A stretch of 5,986 nucleotides of DNA from Candidatus Gottesmanbacteria bacterium. GTDB taxonomy: Bacteria > Patescibacteriota > Microgenomatia > 2-02-FULL-39-11. The position numbers and the translations under genes are program-made. Below are positions 4,471-5,986 of this stretch, one piece after another. The DNA lies in assembly GCA_016204905.1 (NCBI GenBank), contig JACQJU010000108.1:1-5986 (forward strand), written 5' to 3'. Position 1 is the first letter of the stretch; every line of letters starts with the position of its first letter. The notes below the pieces were generated by a model. It had not been told where the DNA came from. It searched no databases and saw only the letters and a program-made list of their open reading frames with translations.

Positions 4471-5952
4471 TCAATGCGGTTTATTCAGCACAATCGGTCT
4501 CGGCCGCACCATTGCTTCGAGAGTATACTTTATCCCTTGCACCCCTAGTCCGCTACCTTTGGTACCGAGGAATGGGAAATGATCAGGTCCTCTCTGTGGT
4601 TTACTATTTATTTGCACCGTCCCTACATCTAATTTTTTAGCCAATGCTATCCCGGCCCCCTCATCTTTTGTAAAAATAGAAGCTTGGAGTCCATATGAAG
4701 ATTTATTAATCAGAGATACAATTTCCTCCATCGACTTCATCCTAAAAAATGATACCACCGGTCCAAAAGTTTCTATACGCACAATATCCATCTCCGGTTT
4801 TACCCTATCCAGTATTGTAGCCTCAATATAACTTCCCTCCCTTTTCCCACCAAGTAATATCTTTGCACCGCCCACTTTAGCCATAATTATCCTCTTTTCT
4901 ATCTCCATAGCCGCTGCCTCAGATATCACCGGACCCAAATTATTAGTCGGTATCCTCGGATCCCCCATCTTCATCATCTCTTTGGTTTTTTTAACTACCA
5001 AAGGTATTAGTTTATCCAAAGTAGGCTCCAGTCCCAAAACATATTTTATTGCTGTACACCTTTGTCCCGAATAAGAAAACGCACCTTTCACTATCTCTGT
5101 TGCCGTTGATTCCATATCACAATCAGGAAGTACTATCGCCGGATTATTTCCCCCGCATTCAAAAAGAAGGGGTATCATCCCTATCTTAGTCGTAATTTCA
5201 CGTCCCACTTGTGAAGATCCGGTAAAAGTTACCATATCCACTCCCGGATGAGTGACCAAATAATTACCCACATCCGCTCCCTCTCCAGTGACAGTATTTA
5301 GTACCCCATCCGGTACTCCAGCTATTCTAAAAACCTCCGCCAGATGTAATCCCGATATTGACCCCATCGTAGGCGGTTTAAAAACAACACTATTTCCCAT
5401 AACAATTGCTGGAGCCAGCTTTGCTACAGATAAATTAACCGGATAATTAAAAGGCGCAATCGCCACCACCACTCCCAGAGGCACTTTTTCTATTATCCCC
5501 ATCTTTGTCTGATCATATCCGGGGAAAGCCTCACCTGATAATTCCTCACCTTTTATATTTAGCGCCGCATTGGCAAAATAATCTATCATATCAGCAGACC
5601 TAAGTATCTCATCTTTAGCCTCAGCCAAATTTTTTCCAATTTCTTTTATCAAAAGTGTGGTTAAGTAATGTTCATGCTCCCTGATCCAATCAGCTGCCAG
5701 ATGGAGTATCTTTGACCTTTTTATCATCGGCACTTCTCTCCATAACTTTTGCGCCTCATGTCCTACCTTTATCGCCTCATCTATTTCCCCAAAAGAGGAA
5801 GAATAAACATATCCCACAATACTGTCATCAATTGGAGATTTCACTTCTAACTTTTTACCCGAGGTAGACTCTACCCATTTACCATTGAAAAGATTTTTGT
5901 AAGTCGGAGGAGATTTTCCGTCTGAAAGATGATGAAAATAATCCTTAGGCAT
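4471..5952 (-). CDS. gapN: Non-phosphorylating NADP-dependent glyceraldehyde-3-phosphate dehydrogenase
   Basis: This 493-residue aldehyde dehydrogenase superfamily member should oxidise glyceraldehyde-3-phosphate directly to 3-phosphoglycerate, making NADPH and bypassing phosphoglycerate kinase. Catalytic residues are N169 (PFNYP), K192 (FKPP), E265 (FECGG) and nucleophile C299 (SGQRC), with E394 (ETFGP) for cofactor ribose. Features that mark GapN rather than a general aldehyde dehydrogenase are the phosphate-binding arginines R118 (EILRSAD), R298 (QRC) and R454 (QRGPDHFPF), the KPPTMGSISGLHLAE segment (192-206) and GVQGIKYTLEAM (470-481). These match my memory of Streptococcus mutans and plant GapN. 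It has about 13 extra N-terminal residues compared with the streptococcal enzyme. ECGGNN (265-270) replaces the usual ELGGK. A TATGAT box at 5965-5970 precedes the ATG; no Shine-Dalgarno is seen. It is transcribed towards the toxin gene, with no terminator between. Superfamily is certain; the GapN call is strong. Confidence 0.92.
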   Translation of the reverse strand: MPKDYFHHLSDGKSPPTYKNLFNGKWVESTSGKKLEVKSPIDDSIVGYVYSSSFGEIDEAIKVGHEAQKLWREVPMIKRSKILHLAADWIREHEHYLTTLLIKEIGKNLAEAKDEILRSADMIDYFANAALNIKGEELSGEAFPGYDQTKMGIIEKVPLGVVVAIAPFNYPVNLSVAKLAPAIVMGNSVVFKPPTMGSISGLHLAEVFRIAGVPDGVLNTVTGEGADVGNYLVTHPGVDMVTFTGSSQVGREITTKIGMIPLLFECGGNNPAIVLPDCDMESTATEIVKGAFSYSGQRCTAIKYVLGLEPTLDKLIPLVVKKTKEMMKMGDPRIPTNNLGPVISEAAAMEIEKRIIMAKVGGAKILLGGKREGSYIEATILDRVKPEMDIVRIETFGPVVSFFRMKSMEEIVSLINKSSYGLQASIFTKDEGAGIALAKKLDVGTVQINSKPQRGPDHFPFLGTKGSGLGVQGIKYTLEAMVRPRPIVLNKPH

Positions 5953-5964
5953 TACTTTAATAAT

Positions 5965-5970
5965 ATCATA
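5965..5970 (-). promoter_or_regulatory. Possible -10 element of the gapN promoter
   Basis: On the minus strand TATGAT (5970 down to 5965) matches the -10 consensus at 5 of 6 bases. It lies 12 bases before the gapN ATG, which would give a leader of only about 5 bases. The -35 would fall outside the window, and the region is AT-rich, so this is tentative. Confidence 0.3.
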
Positions 5971-5986
5971 ATTTTCAATTTCTAAT

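Noticed and set aside
4440..4500. Bidirectional terminator between vapC and gapN
   Set aside because: The 5-base gap and the flanking coding ends show no stem followed by a T-run on either strand.

Overview
This window is a compact bacterial stretch with five intact protein genes plus one small toxin-antitoxin antitoxin gene, no RNA genes, and almost no intergenic space. The features suggest a reduced-genome bacterium of the candidate phyla radiation (Patescibacteria, perhaps Microgenomates-like). The reasons are an IMP dehydrogenase without its regulatory CBS domains, a divergent adenosine-deaminase-family enzyme, a GapN-type dehydrogenase, few Shine-Dalgarno sites, AT-rich spacers built from 8-9 bp repeats, and a small Phd/PIN toxin-antitoxin pair. 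This assignment is inference from gene style; no marker gene in the window proves it. UGA is used as an ordinary stop (antitoxin and gapN), so the code is not the UGA=Gly code of Gracilibacteria/Absconditabacteria.

Layout. Positions 44-3777 (+ strand) carry a purine block: an adenosine deaminase family enzyme, guaB (IMP dehydrogenase) and guaA (GMP synthase). Positions 3790-4465 (+) carry a toxin-antitoxin module with its own promoter and a palindromic operator: a Phd/YefM-type antitoxin overlapping a VapC-type PIN-domain toxin by 11 bases. Positions 4471-5952 (- strand) carry gapN, a non-phosphorylating NADP-type glyceraldehyde-3-phosphate dehydrogenase, convergent with the toxin gene and only 5 bases from it.

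How the genes fit together. The purine block makes a route from adenine nucleosides or bases to GMP: deamination gives inosine or hypoxanthine, salvage elsewhere would give IMP, GuaB oxidises IMP to XMP and GuaA aminates XMP to GMP. GapN converts glyceraldehyde-3-phosphate directly to 3-phosphoglycerate and makes NADPH. The toxin-antitoxin module is more AT-rich than its surroundings and is unrelated in function, so it is probably an acquired insert.

The most interesting signals are not in the proteins. The guaB-guaA junction holds a perfect AAAGGAGG at the end of guaB, itself inside a small hairpin, followed by a 34-bp-arm AT-rich hairpin made of two opposed arrays of four 8-bp units. Folding of the long hairpin would bring that Shine-Dalgarno sequence to 8 bases from the guaA start. 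Related short-period repeats lie upstream of the deaminase gene, between it and guaB, and in frame inside the guaA domain linker. Two or three promoters imply leaderless or nearly leaderless transcripts.
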